From Moniliophthora roreri (Eukaryota; Basidiomycota; Agaricomycetes; Agaricales; Marasmiaceae), in contig LATX02000179.1 in NCBI GenBank assembly GCA_001466705.2, positions 124,001-188,000 of the forward strand: a stretch of 64,000 nt of DNA. The letters are read 5' to 3'. Below the pieces are notes generated by a model that did not search any database, was not told the origin of the DNA, and worked only from the letters and a program-made list of their open reading frames with translations. The position numbers and the translations under genes were made by a program. This document shows positions 10,995 to 22,631 of the stretch, one piece after another; position 1 is the stretch's first letter, and the number at the start of each line of letters is the position of its first letter.

Positions 10995-13344
10995 TTACAG
11001 TGCATTCTCGTACGTCGGCGGCAGATCATCAAAACTCTCCGAATCCAGGCGGGGATCTGGTCTCCATCCGCTGTCTTCGTGTCGACGTGGATGCCTTGTG
11101 CCGCTGCGAGACATCTCTTGTACATTATCCAGCTCCTCTGTCCCATACTGGTCCATGTTTCGTTGGGAATTTGCCTCGAGGCGTGGTACTATATGCCCAT
11201 CCGAACGTGTGCGAGGCCCGGTTTCATCGGTAATGGGATGTTGGCCGTTCAATATTTTTGAGGGACGTTTAGTATTAGGTTTGTCCATGAAGGGCACGGG
11301 GATCATGCCATCCGAGTCAGTATCTGACTTTTCAGTCACTGTTTCAGCAGTCGTTTGTCGCTTCCATAAGCGAAACAGGAATGCAGTAAGCGCTAATATG
11401 AGCACTGCTCCAACAACTACTCCGACGATGCCTCCAACAGGAAAGTTTTGTTTGGTTGGATTAGGGACTGAAGATGTTGGCGAATCTGTACCTGTATCCT
11501 TGGTGCTGCTACCCTTCTCTGGTAGGGCAATGGCGGCCATGAGAACATAGCACGCAGAGGACTGAAACCATCTCTGAAACTTGGATGATGGGGGACCAGT
11601 CCACAGGCCTCCGTATATACCATTTCCCCCCTCGGTAGCTTGCTCGAGAATAGCATTGTACTGATAATGAAAATCAGTCAGAATCAGGGTAAGATTATTT
11701 TTTTACATGTATGTATATACCTGGACGGATAGCAGGTCGTTTGCATATAACGCCAAGTTGGGAAATGCAACATTACGTCGAGCTACAACACCTATTGAGT
11801 GGGCAAAGTTCTCGCTGGTACTGGTAATTGCGCGTTCTGCTGCGTGTCGGTGCTCAGTGTTAAGACTTCGCATCTGTATGAAGACTAAACTCACTAAAAA
11901 CCCCATCGTCTTGAAGCCACGATCCTATCTGGTTGGTCGACATAGAGACTGCCTGCCTTAGCCTAATCAAGAGTAAGTTAGAATACTCCGAGTCGTTCTC
12001 AAACAAACAGAAAGCACTTTCATGTTTTCAATTGAAGAGTTACGGGTGATTGATGCCAAGATAGAAAGACCCTCAATCATCAGTCCCGTGGCTCCTGGAA
12101 ATGGTGGGCCTGAGTCGGGTAGCTGGCCTAGACAGTTTCTTTGTATCTGGAGATCCTGAACTATGCCTTGTGTACGATACAATTTTCATTGAATAAATGC
12201 TGAAGACTTGAAAGCCGCATCTAAGTATGTCACATTTGAAGTCAATTCAGCAAGTGACGCAGACAGTCTGAGGTTTCCGCTTTGAGCAAGTAAGGATCAA
12301 GCACAGTGAAAAGACGGCCTACACGAGAAAGAGACTGGTGGTGGTCGGAGTGGGTTAGCTGAGAACACAGTGTTTCGCAGAAAATGACTTTCCCATTCGC
12401 ATCGCCCGTGTAGGTGTCAGTATGCTGTGGTCAAACATTTCAACATGAGACATCTATATATCAAGGTTGCATATACGGACGTTTTGATCGAAGAACACGC
12501 CGCCTACCATCGAGTCTCTGAACTCGCGAGTTATCTCTGGAACTAGTAAAGTTTTAGAATCAAATCAGATGCATTTCCTGGAAACTCACCTTCCCCGGTG
12601 ACATCTATGACATCGGTGCACATGAAGCTGTTGAGCACCACCCCAGCGTTGCTTTCCGTGATCACGAACGAATGAGCCCTGTTCCACATCTCCTCTGCGA
12701 GGTTCAATAAGGAAGCATCTTTGTATGCACGATATGCATTGACAGCAGTACGGCCGACTTCACTGAGGTTCGTTAGCGCTAGCGATCTGATTTCGTAGAC
12801 CCCGCCACATTATAACACCTACGAATGTCGAACCGTCTGGAGCACGTTAGGCATGCATGTTAATCACAAAACGTCTCAAAATGAGTTATAGCGAGTGACA
12901 ATAACAGAGCTGGGGGCTGTCAGGACGGAAGTAACATGAATCAACGTGTAGCAAACAACGTACTTGATCTGACGTAGCCAGTATATGACGCGGTCATGGT
13001 ACCTCGTCTGATTCGCCAGAACGTCAAACTCGGATAACTGATTATGCAGAAGAACCGGGAATGGAAAAAAGGAATCCTCAGAAGGGTCCAAATTGGAGAT
13101 AGATACCTCTAATGCCATAGCTGCGATTTCGACTCTCTCGGACAAAGGAGTCGTGATGTTGGGTTTCTATAAGGATGTCAATCAGTCCGACCCAGCTGTG
13201 AATTCCCGAATTAAATTAGTGGGTGCATACCCGCCAATCAGCTGATGAGACCAGGCCTTGAGCGGAAACCAAAGATGTAGTTCTCAAACTCCCGAACCCA
13301 AGCACCAGTACTAAGAGCGTCGAATGCCGTTGAGAGGGAGTCAT
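10995..13344 (-). CDS. GH76-like membrane-anchored protein no. 1, interrupted by an in-frame stop
   Basis: Homologue of the gene at 59459-61730. From the start at 13344 there is a signal peptide (residues 1 to about 29, ending SLVSAQ), then W-R/K-PNITTPL across a 64-nt intron (13230-13167), SEFDVLANQTRYHDR, NAYRAYKDASLLNLAEEMW, GGVFFDQN, LMIEGLSILASI, YNAILEQA and GGLWTGPP, all typical of fungal GH76 (alpha-1,6-mannanase/DCW1-like) proteins. The C-terminus is a Ser/Thr linker, one transmembrane helix (VGGIVGVVVGAVLILALTAF) and a cytoplasmic tail ending PPTYENAL. About ten introns are needed. The exon at about 12.2 kb reads SSAFIQ-stop-KLYRTQG: TGA at 12188-12186 interrupts a segment conserved in the paralogue. 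I find no intron that removes it without deleting that segment. I do not see a clear DD catalytic motif. Either a recent pseudogene or a base error. Confidence 0.75.
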
Positions 13345-15010
13345 CGCTACGCGTGAGAGAATACAACCCACCATTATGGTTCCCTTTAAATACAGAATAA
13401 GATGATCATCATTGACAAGAATCAGTTTGCATGGCATAAAGCAATGAATTGTATTGTACCTTGATTGAGGAATAACCCTTTTGAATTGGATGTTGATACC
13501 GAATCGAATAAACGGCAATGGTATCCGACTCACGAAAGGAGATATGTTCTGAAGCGACTAAATGTACCGAAACACCGGCGAACTTGGTCGAGATGCTAAC
13601 AACTCGAAAGGCGAATGTCTTCAATATCTTGAAGCGGGAAAACCTATGGCTGCCGATGAGTCTTCTTCAGCTCTAAATATATTATCGTTAATCTGAGGCA
13701 GCGAGAGTGAAAGCGCTCAACAAGCCTCAGCAAAGCGCCAATCTCGGTCCCAGTCATCTGCTCAAAGGTGGAGTCTAATGAATGATGCTGTGGGTTGAAG
13801 CAACGGCCATGACATCCAGGAACTGAGAAGCTTAGAAAGTCGCCTGTGTTAAGCATATGACTTGCGCTATATCCAACAACTTACGGTCTATAATTGTTCA
13901 GTCCTATTTTTTTTTGCTGTACGGGATTATGACAGACAAAACTCGAGAAGCTCGGGGTGTAACGGACGAGGTGTGGTGATGGCTAAGAGCAAGAAGCGAC
14001 GGGCGCTAGTCTGCTGATCCGAGCCGGCCAGGTAAATCTTATCACATGTGACCAGCCTTCTTCCACACTATCTCTTTCTCGACTACGCCTATCTCCTTCA
14101 TTTGATCTCAACCCACTACTCCAGTTCATGTATGATTCTCGTCGATTACAGCACGCACCCATACATATATACCATATTCATCAGGATAATCTCAATCCTG
14201 ACGGCTCCACCGAATCCCGCATGAAGAACAAGAACATCTTTGTCGCTTATTTGCTACAGGTGCCGAAACGTCAAGAGTGGGACAGAATGAATACTCGAGA
14301 CAGAAACGGAGACCGGCTATGAATACGTTGAATCAGTAATGCGTTACTTCGGAAACTGCCTGATCAATGGTTCATATGAATACATTACAAAGGCTAGTAA
14401 ATATTTAGGTTGGTGAATTTCAGATTGCGGCTTGGTAGAGGAAGTGATTGCCGGCGTTTGTATTATGTCGCTTCTCGGGTAGTAGGCGGTCGCGAAGCCG
14501 TCAATCGAGGAGTCATGACTATATGACCTGTGACCTCATCATCTGGAAGTGACCCCTTGGATGGAGGGCTGGCGGTCACAGACCGCCAAACCTCCTTCGG
14601 AATTTAGCGCCCAGAACTGCCAAATTTGGACGAGTTTGGGACCGTTAGCGCTTGTGACTTGCTGCGAGCGTTCGGATGGACCGTTGGACGTCAGATCGAT
14701 CGCATCTTAGAATCCGAAGATTGCAGTCGTTAACCAGTGTAGGCTGAATTCGGAGAGGTGTTGTAATTTCCTGGTGGTAAATCTGGTGTGGGTGTTCGTA
14801 AGCATTTGTATCGATACTGAGGAAAATAAAAGAGGGCGGCGTGGGCGGTAACGAGTCTTTAATAGACACGCACTGATATTGGGCTAAAAACGGTACCTTT
14901 TCCAAGTGTATCTGAGTGCCAAGTTAGTCAGCGTTCTTGTGACCTAGGACAACGCTCAAGTCTAGGTTTATGTGTATCAAAAAGGAGGGTTGAGCTGAGA
15001 CATCCGAGGA
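13345..15010. other. intergenic stretch, no gene recognised
   Basis: Contains anonymous minus-strand ORFs (13644-13856, 14645-14905) without recognisable motifs. A perfect hairpin lies at 14570-14588. Confidence 0.4.
14570..14588. repeat. perfect inverted repeat, 8-bp arms
   Basis: TGGCGGTC-ACA-GACCGCCA. It could be a binding site or chance; no adjacent promoter is evident. Confidence 0.5.
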
Positions 15011-15019
15011 CGATGACGA

Positions 15020-15596
15020 ATGATGGTAAAGGACTTGAAGGAAGAAATAGACGGTGACAGTTTCGGCAACGCTCGCGTCCGAATAGATTACAAAATCAAC
15101 GTTCAGGTTTCAAATCGCACCACCTCTAATTCCATAAAAAAAACTCCAAGCCTTTCACTCTATAGCATTGCACCTGCCTCCAAACGATCGAAGACGGTCC
15201 CCGCAGACTCTTCAACAAAAGGAGCGACACCGTTGAAGTCTTCAACCCCATGCCCATCGAGGCAGGTAATGACCTTAATTGGTTTTTATATCCCTTCCCT
15301 TACGCTTGGCCATTCTGGGATACAAGTCCGACTTATCAGACGGTCACAGCGATGATGCGTTTTCTCGTTGGGCTGCGCCGAACGACTTGGCGACTGCTTT
15401 GGCAAAAACCTTTCATTCAAATCCGAAGAAGACGACCGAACAGCACAATACTCATAAGGCAGAAGCAAAGCAGGCGAGAGGGGAGACGCTCCATTTGAAG
15501 CAGGAGAATAATAAGACGGAAAAAGAGAAGGAGAAGATCCAAGAAGCACTCCAGTCCAGCAAATCTGACATTACCTTCTTGAAAGTTACAAAGTGA
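15020..15596 (+). CDS. charged coiled-coil ORF, probably truncated by a stop
   Basis: Two open stretches join across an intron with canonical ends (15266-15326): the first exon ends TPCPSRQ and the second starts SDLSDGHSDDAF. The C-terminal half is rich in K/E/Q with heptad-like spacing (KQENNKTEKEKEKIQEAL), so a coiled coil is likely. The frame ends at 15594-15596, but the same frame continues beyond the TGA for about 30 codons (DLEKSMERMKSELTN) to a TAG at 15684-15686, which suggests a nonsense change in a longer coiled coil. The start at 15020 is the first ATG of the open frame. I do not recognise the family. Confidence 0.35.
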
Positions 15597-15839
15597 GATC
15601 TAGAAAAATCAATGGAAAGAATGAAGAGCGAGCTCACAAATAAACCTGGTAGACCGAGTGCTGTCCCGTTCACATCTGCAATCTAGTACAATGATTACAG
15701 TGATGAATACAAGCGGATTGATTTCATTTAGGTTGGTAATGAGAAGTATAGGCCCGGTGATCGGTTTGTGTCCCCCTCACACCATTGTTGACCTGTGATT
15801 GTTCAAATAGCGGCCTCGTCAAGTCGGAAGGCCATCAGG

Positions 15840-15985
15840 GGGTTGCAGGCAGACGTAAAATAAAACTCACTCTCTGTATTTCTGGTTGCTACGTTTCGAT
15901 ACGTACGACTGGCCACGGCGAGGCTCAACAACCTGAAGTATTTTGGTCCACGTGTCCCCAAAACAGACCCAAGATGACCGTAGGG
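15840..15985. repeat. direct repeat left of P450 no. 2
   Basis: Matches 19075-19210 in the same orientation. Shared words include TTTCTGGTTGCTAC, GACTGGCCACGGCGAGGCT and GACCCAAGAT. Together the two copies bracket the P450 at 16302-18435. Confidence 0.8.
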
Positions 15986-16301
15986 GACAAGCTGTAGATT
16001 TAAACCCCAGCCGAGTGTGCACTGTCAGTAGATATGTCAAGGTTATCAAGGGCGCACCCTGTCAGTATGCAAGGCTTTAGAAAGGATAGATGTTTATCTT
16101 GGTATGCAATCTAGTGTAAGAAGTCAAAAGTCCAGCTATAAAATGGGACGAAGGGGGATTCCGGTCGATGTTGGGGCCAAAAAAAAACTTGCGACGCCTG
16201 CTAATCATGGCATTGTGATTGTCTATAAATAAGTACACTAGAGCGCTACGAATTTAATCGAACAAAAAATTGTACAGTGCGAAATTGCATTTTATATACA
16301 T

Positions 16302-18435
16302 TTACTGAGCCGAGGCCCACTCCTCTTTCGCCAACTTCAACATCTCTGATGCTTCAGGAAAACGTGCTTTAGTTGATACAGAGAACCTGTGTGCTCGACT
16401 GTACACGTATCAGCAAAATGATTACTTCAATAGACATGCTGTACTCACCTGGAATTACCACTTTCCTCGTCTTCTATGCTAATTTCATCACTGTCTTTTC
16501 CAGGTTCGAGATGCATGGCCCAAAGGAGGATTGCAAAGGTGAATAGCGAGTTGTTTGCTATATGTCTACCCGGGCAAATCCTAGATAGTTGTCGCGATGA
16601 ATAATAGCATAGATCAAGACAGACCATGACCGAGTAGCCAACTTACCGATGTCCAAAACCAAAGGTGTAATGTCCTTCATCCTTGGTACCAGGTGGCGAC
16701 GGTTTAAGCATACCATCTTCATTCAAGAAGCGCTCGGGCCGAAATTCATTTGTATTTGGGCCATACGTTGCTTCGTCGTGATTCATCGCCCTTCATCAGG
16801 ATTAGGAAGGTATCAGAATACCATTATGAAAGGGACTTACAACACGTTAGGGAATACTATACATCCTTTTGGGATATAGTATCCTTCGTAAACGTCATCC
16901 TGAAACCCAGGTCACAGTCAGTCAGCCAGTCTGGAACAATAAACCTTTCTGACCTCAAGAGCAGCATGGAGGACACCCATGGGGGATGCAGGACGCCATC
17001 GCAAGACCTATTCACGGTGTTAGTAACCACACCGGATTAACAAAAGTATTGCCCTTGCCTCTTTAACTACGGCACGCATATAAAGGAGGTTATCCATGTC
17101 GTCCAAAGTAGGAATTCTTCCCCGTCCAATAACTCTATCAAGCTCATCTTGAGCTTTATGCTGAGCCTCTGGAAAGGCAATCATAGCGAGTATTAGCCAG
17201 TTGAATGTGCTCTCGCTCTGGAAAAGGTATTGGTGAGTCGATGAATGGAGGCCAACTTGACGCTGTAGTATATACCGTTTCAACTCCTGCTAGACTGAAG
17301 GAAATAATTAGCCAAATAGTCTGTGGTGTAGCATAGCTTTCGGACGACCCACTAGTTGATTGCAGCTAACCAGGCAGATTCCTTATCATCCAGACCATGC
17401 TCTTCCTGTTTTTCAGCAATCATGGAGCAGAAGCTTGATCCTATCTCTTGTTTCTGCACCTGAACGATCCAGACCCAGAACATGAATTTAGTTGTACGCT
17501 AAGAATAATAGTACATACCGTTGCTTCCTTGATTGGAAGAAAGTAGCTCAAGAACTTGTCCGTGTATAATTGGCACTTTGCCCTGGCATCTCGCTTCCAC
17601 TTTGACATAAAGTCTGGAAGGTATTCCAGAATCGGAACGTGGTTGGCCGCATACCTTCCCGGTAAGATGGAATCAAGAGTATAGCGTAAGAAACTTGCGA
17701 GTTCTATGTTGCGTTCATAGGATGAATCATTATAGATTATAGATGTAATTTTCTCGGAGAGAAATCTGCAAAAGAATGATATGATGTAATGGAGCAGTAC
17801 AAGTTCAAAGTAGCCTTGCCTTTGGACATGATCACGATGCTTTTCTGGGCTATCCATCATATTCACTGCAAGTTTGATACTCTCACGCATCTGGATCGGG
17901 TAGTAATGCGTGCTAGCTCTAATGTTCATGGCTTCATGCGAAGCACGACGCATAGCGCGCCATCTGTGAGGGTGATAAACATCGACGTTGACCGTATCCT
18001 TGATAAAAGAGACTCACGTTGCTCCAGGATTCATGAACACCATATTGAGCCCTCCATTTGAATGCTCCACCACGGGCATTCGAAGTCGTTCGGAGTAGTT
18101 GGACCCACGACGATCAAGTAAATCACTAGCTACTTTTGCAGAATTGAGCACGATAGCATCTTGGTTGAATAGACGGAAATAAACAATGTCGCCTAGTAGA
18201 CAGTGCTCAGGTTCAGATTGAGGATATCTGGACAAGCGACGAGCTCACCGTATTGTTTTTTCCATTTAACAAAGGTGTGCCAGGGTCGGTCTCGGAGCTG
18301 TAAAGCATTCCCTACAAGTGGATAACCCTTTGGACCTGGCGGTAACTTTCCAGGTCGTCTTCGACCGAAGAGTGCAATCCAAATGCAGATTGAAATCAGC
18401 GCACAGCTGAGCGATGTAGTGGTTGTGAGGATCAT
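16302..18435 (-). CDS. cytochrome P450 monooxygenase no. 2
   Basis: Intact paralogue of the 8.1-kb gene with the same exon pattern. Start ATG at 18435, chosen because it opens directly onto the membrane anchor (MILTTTTSLSCALISICIW); an upstream in-frame start at about 18520 is less likely. Marks in order: KLPPGPKGYPLVGN, GDIVYFRLFNQD, SAKVASDLLDRR, WRAMRRASHEAM, I-helix LAGVETSESTFNW (intron between ET and SE), VVKE followed by VLRWRP in the next exon, FRPERFLNEDG, and heme loop FGFGHRICPGRH with its Cys. Stop TAA at 16304-16302 after AKEEWASAQ. The exon before the I-helix must splice to the CAG just upstream of TCTAGCAGG; using the later TAG would bring in a stop. Substrate unknown; ER membrane. 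Confidence 0.92.
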
Positions 18436-18528
18436 AGTCCCAAGATTCGAACAGACTATGTCACCTAAGTAGGCTTGAGAATAGTGGGGAGTGGGGGGTG
18501 GGGAGTGAGATTTGGAGGTCAAGCCATC

Positions 18529-18535
18529 TTTTATA
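18529..18535 (-). promoter_or_regulatory. TATA box of P450 no. 2
   Basis: TATAAAA on the minus strand, about 95 nt upstream of the ATG at 18435. Confidence 0.5.
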
Positions 18536-18539
18536 TGAT

Positions 18540-19070
18540 CGTTTGAGAAGTCTAGAGCCGGATGACAAAATTATGAATGGTGGAGCCAGTCCCATGGACT
18601 ACGGTTGTCCAGCAGCAACTGTACATGACAGAATGGGGTCAGACCCCAAGATTGATACGAACGACGAACTAACCTTTTTTTTGCAGACGGAGGATGGCGG
18701 GTGGGGCATCAGGAGATCAACAGATTGCTCCCCATTTTTTCCACCAGTTCCCCAACTTTTCACCAGATTAAAACAGTATTTCCTGCACATTAGAGCACTA
18801 TTAGGACAATTTTTAGTAACTCACTTTCAGGGGTCTGGAACCCTCCTCCCCACTTTCCACTTTGCCAGACTGTTTCATTAAAAATTGCAAACCACAGGAG
18901 CCCACACGATAGCTAACAAAAATTGGTGTGATATAGCTTTATTCCATGACCAGATGATTGTATTGAACATGATAGAATGGCCGGAATTGTGAGTGGAAGT
19001 GGGCGAAAGTGAGTGGAAAGTGCCATGGGGAAATTCTGATGGCCGTCGCTGCTACCCTGCCTGAATGGGT
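18540..19070. other. intergenic stretch upstream of P450 no. 2
   Basis: No recognisable exon. Several short ORFs on both strands read through low-complexity T- and C-rich sequence. Confidence 0.4.
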
Positions 19071-19074
19071 CAAG

Positions 19075-19210
19075 CGGGAACAGGCAGGCGTAAAGTAGGG
19101 CCCACTCTTTGTATTTCTGGTTGCTACTTTCAATACACATGACTGGCCACGGCGAGGCTTAACAACGCTCTTCCAAAGTATTGTTTGTGTTGCTATAAAG
19201 ACCCAAGATA
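19075..19210. repeat. direct repeat right of P450 no. 2
   Basis: Partner of 15840-15985. It is followed at about 19222-19262 by a CCCGCTCC-rich simple repeat that the left copy lacks. Confidence 0.8.
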
Positions 19211-19559
19211 TTGGTATGCACAACCCGCTCCCCCGCTCCCATCCAGCTCCCACCCCGCTCCTGATGTACCCCGGGTCACATGTCCTCAATGCAGGCCCAG
19301 GGGGACCGTAGATGAGACTAGACCGTCGGATCCGTGGGAAGCAAGCATAGATGTACCCTGAGCCATCATATCAAGTATAAATGCATCCGCTAACCATTGA
19401 TTATCGAGTAGTAATGTGATGGTTTTTGTATAGCTTAGGGAAAGCATTTCACGTTGAGATTTGCAACCTGGCAGCTTCAGTGGGGGAGACCTTGAATAGA
19501 ATACTCGGTCAGCTTCCGCCCTGCAGGCATTGGAATGAAGGCATCACGTATTGAAAGAT

Positions 19560-20290
19560 TACTAGCGGTGAGCTTTCGGAGTATTAAGACGCCGCAGTTG
19601 GATTAGAGGTCCTCGTGGTGCTATACCGCGTCTGCCGGAGGAACGTTTGGGAAGCGCCAGTAGAATGTAGTAGTGCGAAACAAAGGAGCGTCATTATTGC
19701 CCTCGGTATGAATTTCAATAACGTGGAGAATGTAGTAATCTCAATGCATGCAGAAGTCAATATTAGTACCCAATCAACTACAATGAAGCATGACTGGCAG
19801 TGTTTTATCAGCTTCCCCTGTATTGAAAAGAGTAAATCATCAAGGTGACACAAAGCACAGTTGAAAACGGAACCTGAATGTCGAGCAAAGTGAAATGAAC
19901 ATCGACAGTGAATGCTTCTACACCCACAATTACTAAGGTCATCAAAGCGACGAGTCATGAAAATCTGATATTCTACTTACCTATATCGACCTCAACCACA
20001 ATCAGAAGAATGCCGGCGATGACAGGAAGATAGTCTAGCTGGCCACCGCGTAAGACATAGCATTTCTGAAAAAGAATGCGAACTTGCGTGCTGAAAAAAA
20101 CTGCTCGAATAAGACCGACGATTGTGCCATAAAGGCGGAACTGTCGGCGTAAAGGTTATCACATGTGAGCGCTTCTGGACAGGGAACGATCCTGTTGATG
20201 GCGCGAAATGTTTAGCTGCGAGCATGAAGACTGATAGAATTATCAAAATATTCATCTTTATGGAGATTCTGGGATACAGTGTCGTATTAA
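19560..20290 (-). pseudogene. probable decayed multi-pass membrane protein gene
   Basis: The minus strand has hydrophobic stretches in shifting frames. The best (about 20130-19990) reads VGLIRAVFFSTQVRIL, then QLDYLPVIAGILLIVVEVDI and a GTAAGT donor, reminiscent of the FF..RI..L motif and following helix of mushroom 7TM proteins of the DUF6533/6534 type. A later piece (VDWVLILTSACIEITTF) is also membrane-like. Stops and frame changes prevent a full model. The assignment rests on pattern memory only. Confidence 0.3.
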
Positions 20291-20399
20291 TACTTGCCCT
20301 CGACTCGGTCAAAATCAGACTACAAGAAAAAAAACGGTTTCATCAAGTAATGCACCCAAGCCCGCATTTTGTCCACTAGGTCATCGAGGCCTATGGGTG

Positions 20400-22460
20400 A
20401 TGAAACACCGTTAGCCCAGAGGACAGACAGCATACCTAGTCTTCTTTATCACACCAAAACCGTCCTTATCCCTAAGTTTTGAGCTCTCCGGTCTTGCGTC
20501 GTCCGAGAAACATTAAAGGATCATAACAGCCGAGAGGAAAGAAACGAAGCGCCCGACCAAGCGATTTATCCGAAATGTGACGAAAGCGTTACAAGTCACA
20601 CAAATGTTCCTTTTGCTCGAACCACCATGTCGACGATTTTTTCTGCATATGCATGCGATCGCAAACCTTTGATTACCGCGACGGCGGGCGATAACGTGAA
20701 AAACGTATCTACACATTAAACATCGTGCAATGTTTTATCGGGAGAAGCATGAAGGGAAAAAAAGGGATAAGACGATGACTTATAGTACTAGGTGCGTGAA
20801 CTACTGTTTCAGATTTTCGCTATCTTACCTTTTCAGTTCCTCTACAGCACCTAGGACAGCTGTTGAGCCAGCTTGAGCAAAACCTACCCAACCGCCCAGA
20901 AACGCCGACGCTACTCACCTATAAGATCCCCAACCAGTGACGACTCAGATCCGTCTTTCATCGCCAGCACCCGAACACACCACGCGTTCTGTTCTGGTGT
21001 CTTACGAGCCGCTTCATTCAGCTTTGCCATCAGCAGATGCCGTATTTTGGTTCGTAGACACACCCAACATGTCCGCCTCCTCACATCCCTTCTATCATGT
21101 TAGGAAGCACATCGAGATTCTTCTCCAGCCTCTGAGTACACAGACAACGACGAACGCGTCACTATCATCGCTCCGGAGGCACAGAAGAGTCTCCTATGCG
21201 GATCAAGGATACGGTACCCGCTACCCAAACGCCGACAATGGTGATATTCAAAACTTTTGCTGACTCTACCATGGTCTTGAACAGAAGAAAGGCGCTAAAG
21301 TGAAGCTTCATGTCTGCCCTTTATATTCGGGAAAGGACGCCGCGAATTTGATCATGGCAGGCGCGTTGGGGTGGGATTCCGTGACCAACTTGAAAAAAAC
21401 CTTCGACATGTGAGCAGCTTATCGATTTCAATCCTTCACACGACAGCTCCATTAATACAATGATCACCCATAGCATCAAAATGCTCGAGAGCCTCGGTGA
21501 TACAGAGCTTGTATGCTGGCAGGAAACATGCATAATTCCGGCCGATGTCATCGTCGGTGAGCTACTCAACGGTTTTCAGGTCGGGCCGAGGTCACCACAA
21601 TACATTCCACCAATTACAATCAATGTCCCTTCCCCGCAACCACATAGTACAATCACACTTCGGAATCCTGTATCTATCTGATAGCAAAAACAAGGCAATT
21701 TTCACCTTCAGACCCCAGGTAGGTTCATCCTCCAAATTCAGCTTGATGGAGATTGCTCTATATGCCATCTGCTCTACGATCCTTTCGACTTGACGCGTGA
21801 TTCCATGAAAAGTGCCTCGAAATAGAACTCTGAGGAACACCCTTCCTGCCGGTCAGTTAGATCTGATCCTAGTTCCTCGCGCTCCGATCGTATAGACTTT
21901 TGTCGATGCCCAGACGCCTGAGGTATTGTCAGGGGAATGGAAAGACGACTGTTGTGCTGAGACACGAAAAGTGCATCAATGACGGTTGGATAGAGAACCA
22001 ACAGGAGCCGAGTCGGGCATACTTCATACGTGAATCATGATTGGGCTGGTTACGATGAAAACTAAAGTCTGAGGAACGCGCAACAAATGGATTAGTGCGC
22101 AGTCGTAGAAGGCTGTTCCGGTGAAGGAAGAGGACTGTTAAACATATTAGTTATGACGTACTTCATCCACCATGGCAGCCAGAGTGCTGAGGGTTCGGGT
22201 GGTGATTTTGCAGTAACAGTCTTTGTCCGCTGCAAACTACGAACACAGGTTAATAATTGACATCTCCGGGGTTATTCGATATCCTGAAGCTCAATGACCC
22301 GACTGATCTAAGACTTCATAACGAGGAGTATTCCTTTGCGGCGGAAAGTAGGGAGCAGTTTGATAAATTCCTGAATGCGGCGCCGAGGAAGCGGTAAAGG
22401 GCAATGATGTCAAGGTTCGTTCTTGCTTCTCTGGATCCGCAAAAGTTACCTCCACACCAC
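20400..22460. other. ~2 kb without a recognisable gene
   Basis: Plus-strand ORFs (20873-21263, 21460-21793) have protein-like stretches such as LYSGKDAANLIMAGALGWDS and LNDPTDLRLHNEEYSF in different frames, so fragments of genes may be present. I recognise no family and could not connect them. Confidence 0.35.
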
Positions 22461-22469
22461 AGAACTCAG

Positions 22470-22512
22470 TTAACCATGAGATACTAAAGATGGCGAAGGA
22501 AGAATCCTCGTA
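22470..22512 (+). pseudogene. C-terminal tail of a P450, relic
   Basis: Reads HEILKMAKEESS then TAA, matching the ALEILKMAKEEWL end of P450 no. 1. Nothing else of the P450 remains just upstream. It sits 120 bp from the carboxylesterase stop, tail to tail. Confidence 0.7.
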
Positions 22513-22631
22513 ACTCTATCACAGCGCTTCCCCTCCCGACAATTAAAGTTATTATCACTTCGCATCTGGATGATATCGGGTTTAGTTAACAATTGTACAT
22601 TCGTGAATCTCTAATTCTGCGATAAACGCCA

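Noticed and set aside
18193..18522. Upstream start at about 18520 for P450 no. 2
   Set aside because: It would add a Pro/Ser-rich stretch before the membrane anchor and overlaps the TATA region; the ATG at 18435 fits the paralogues.
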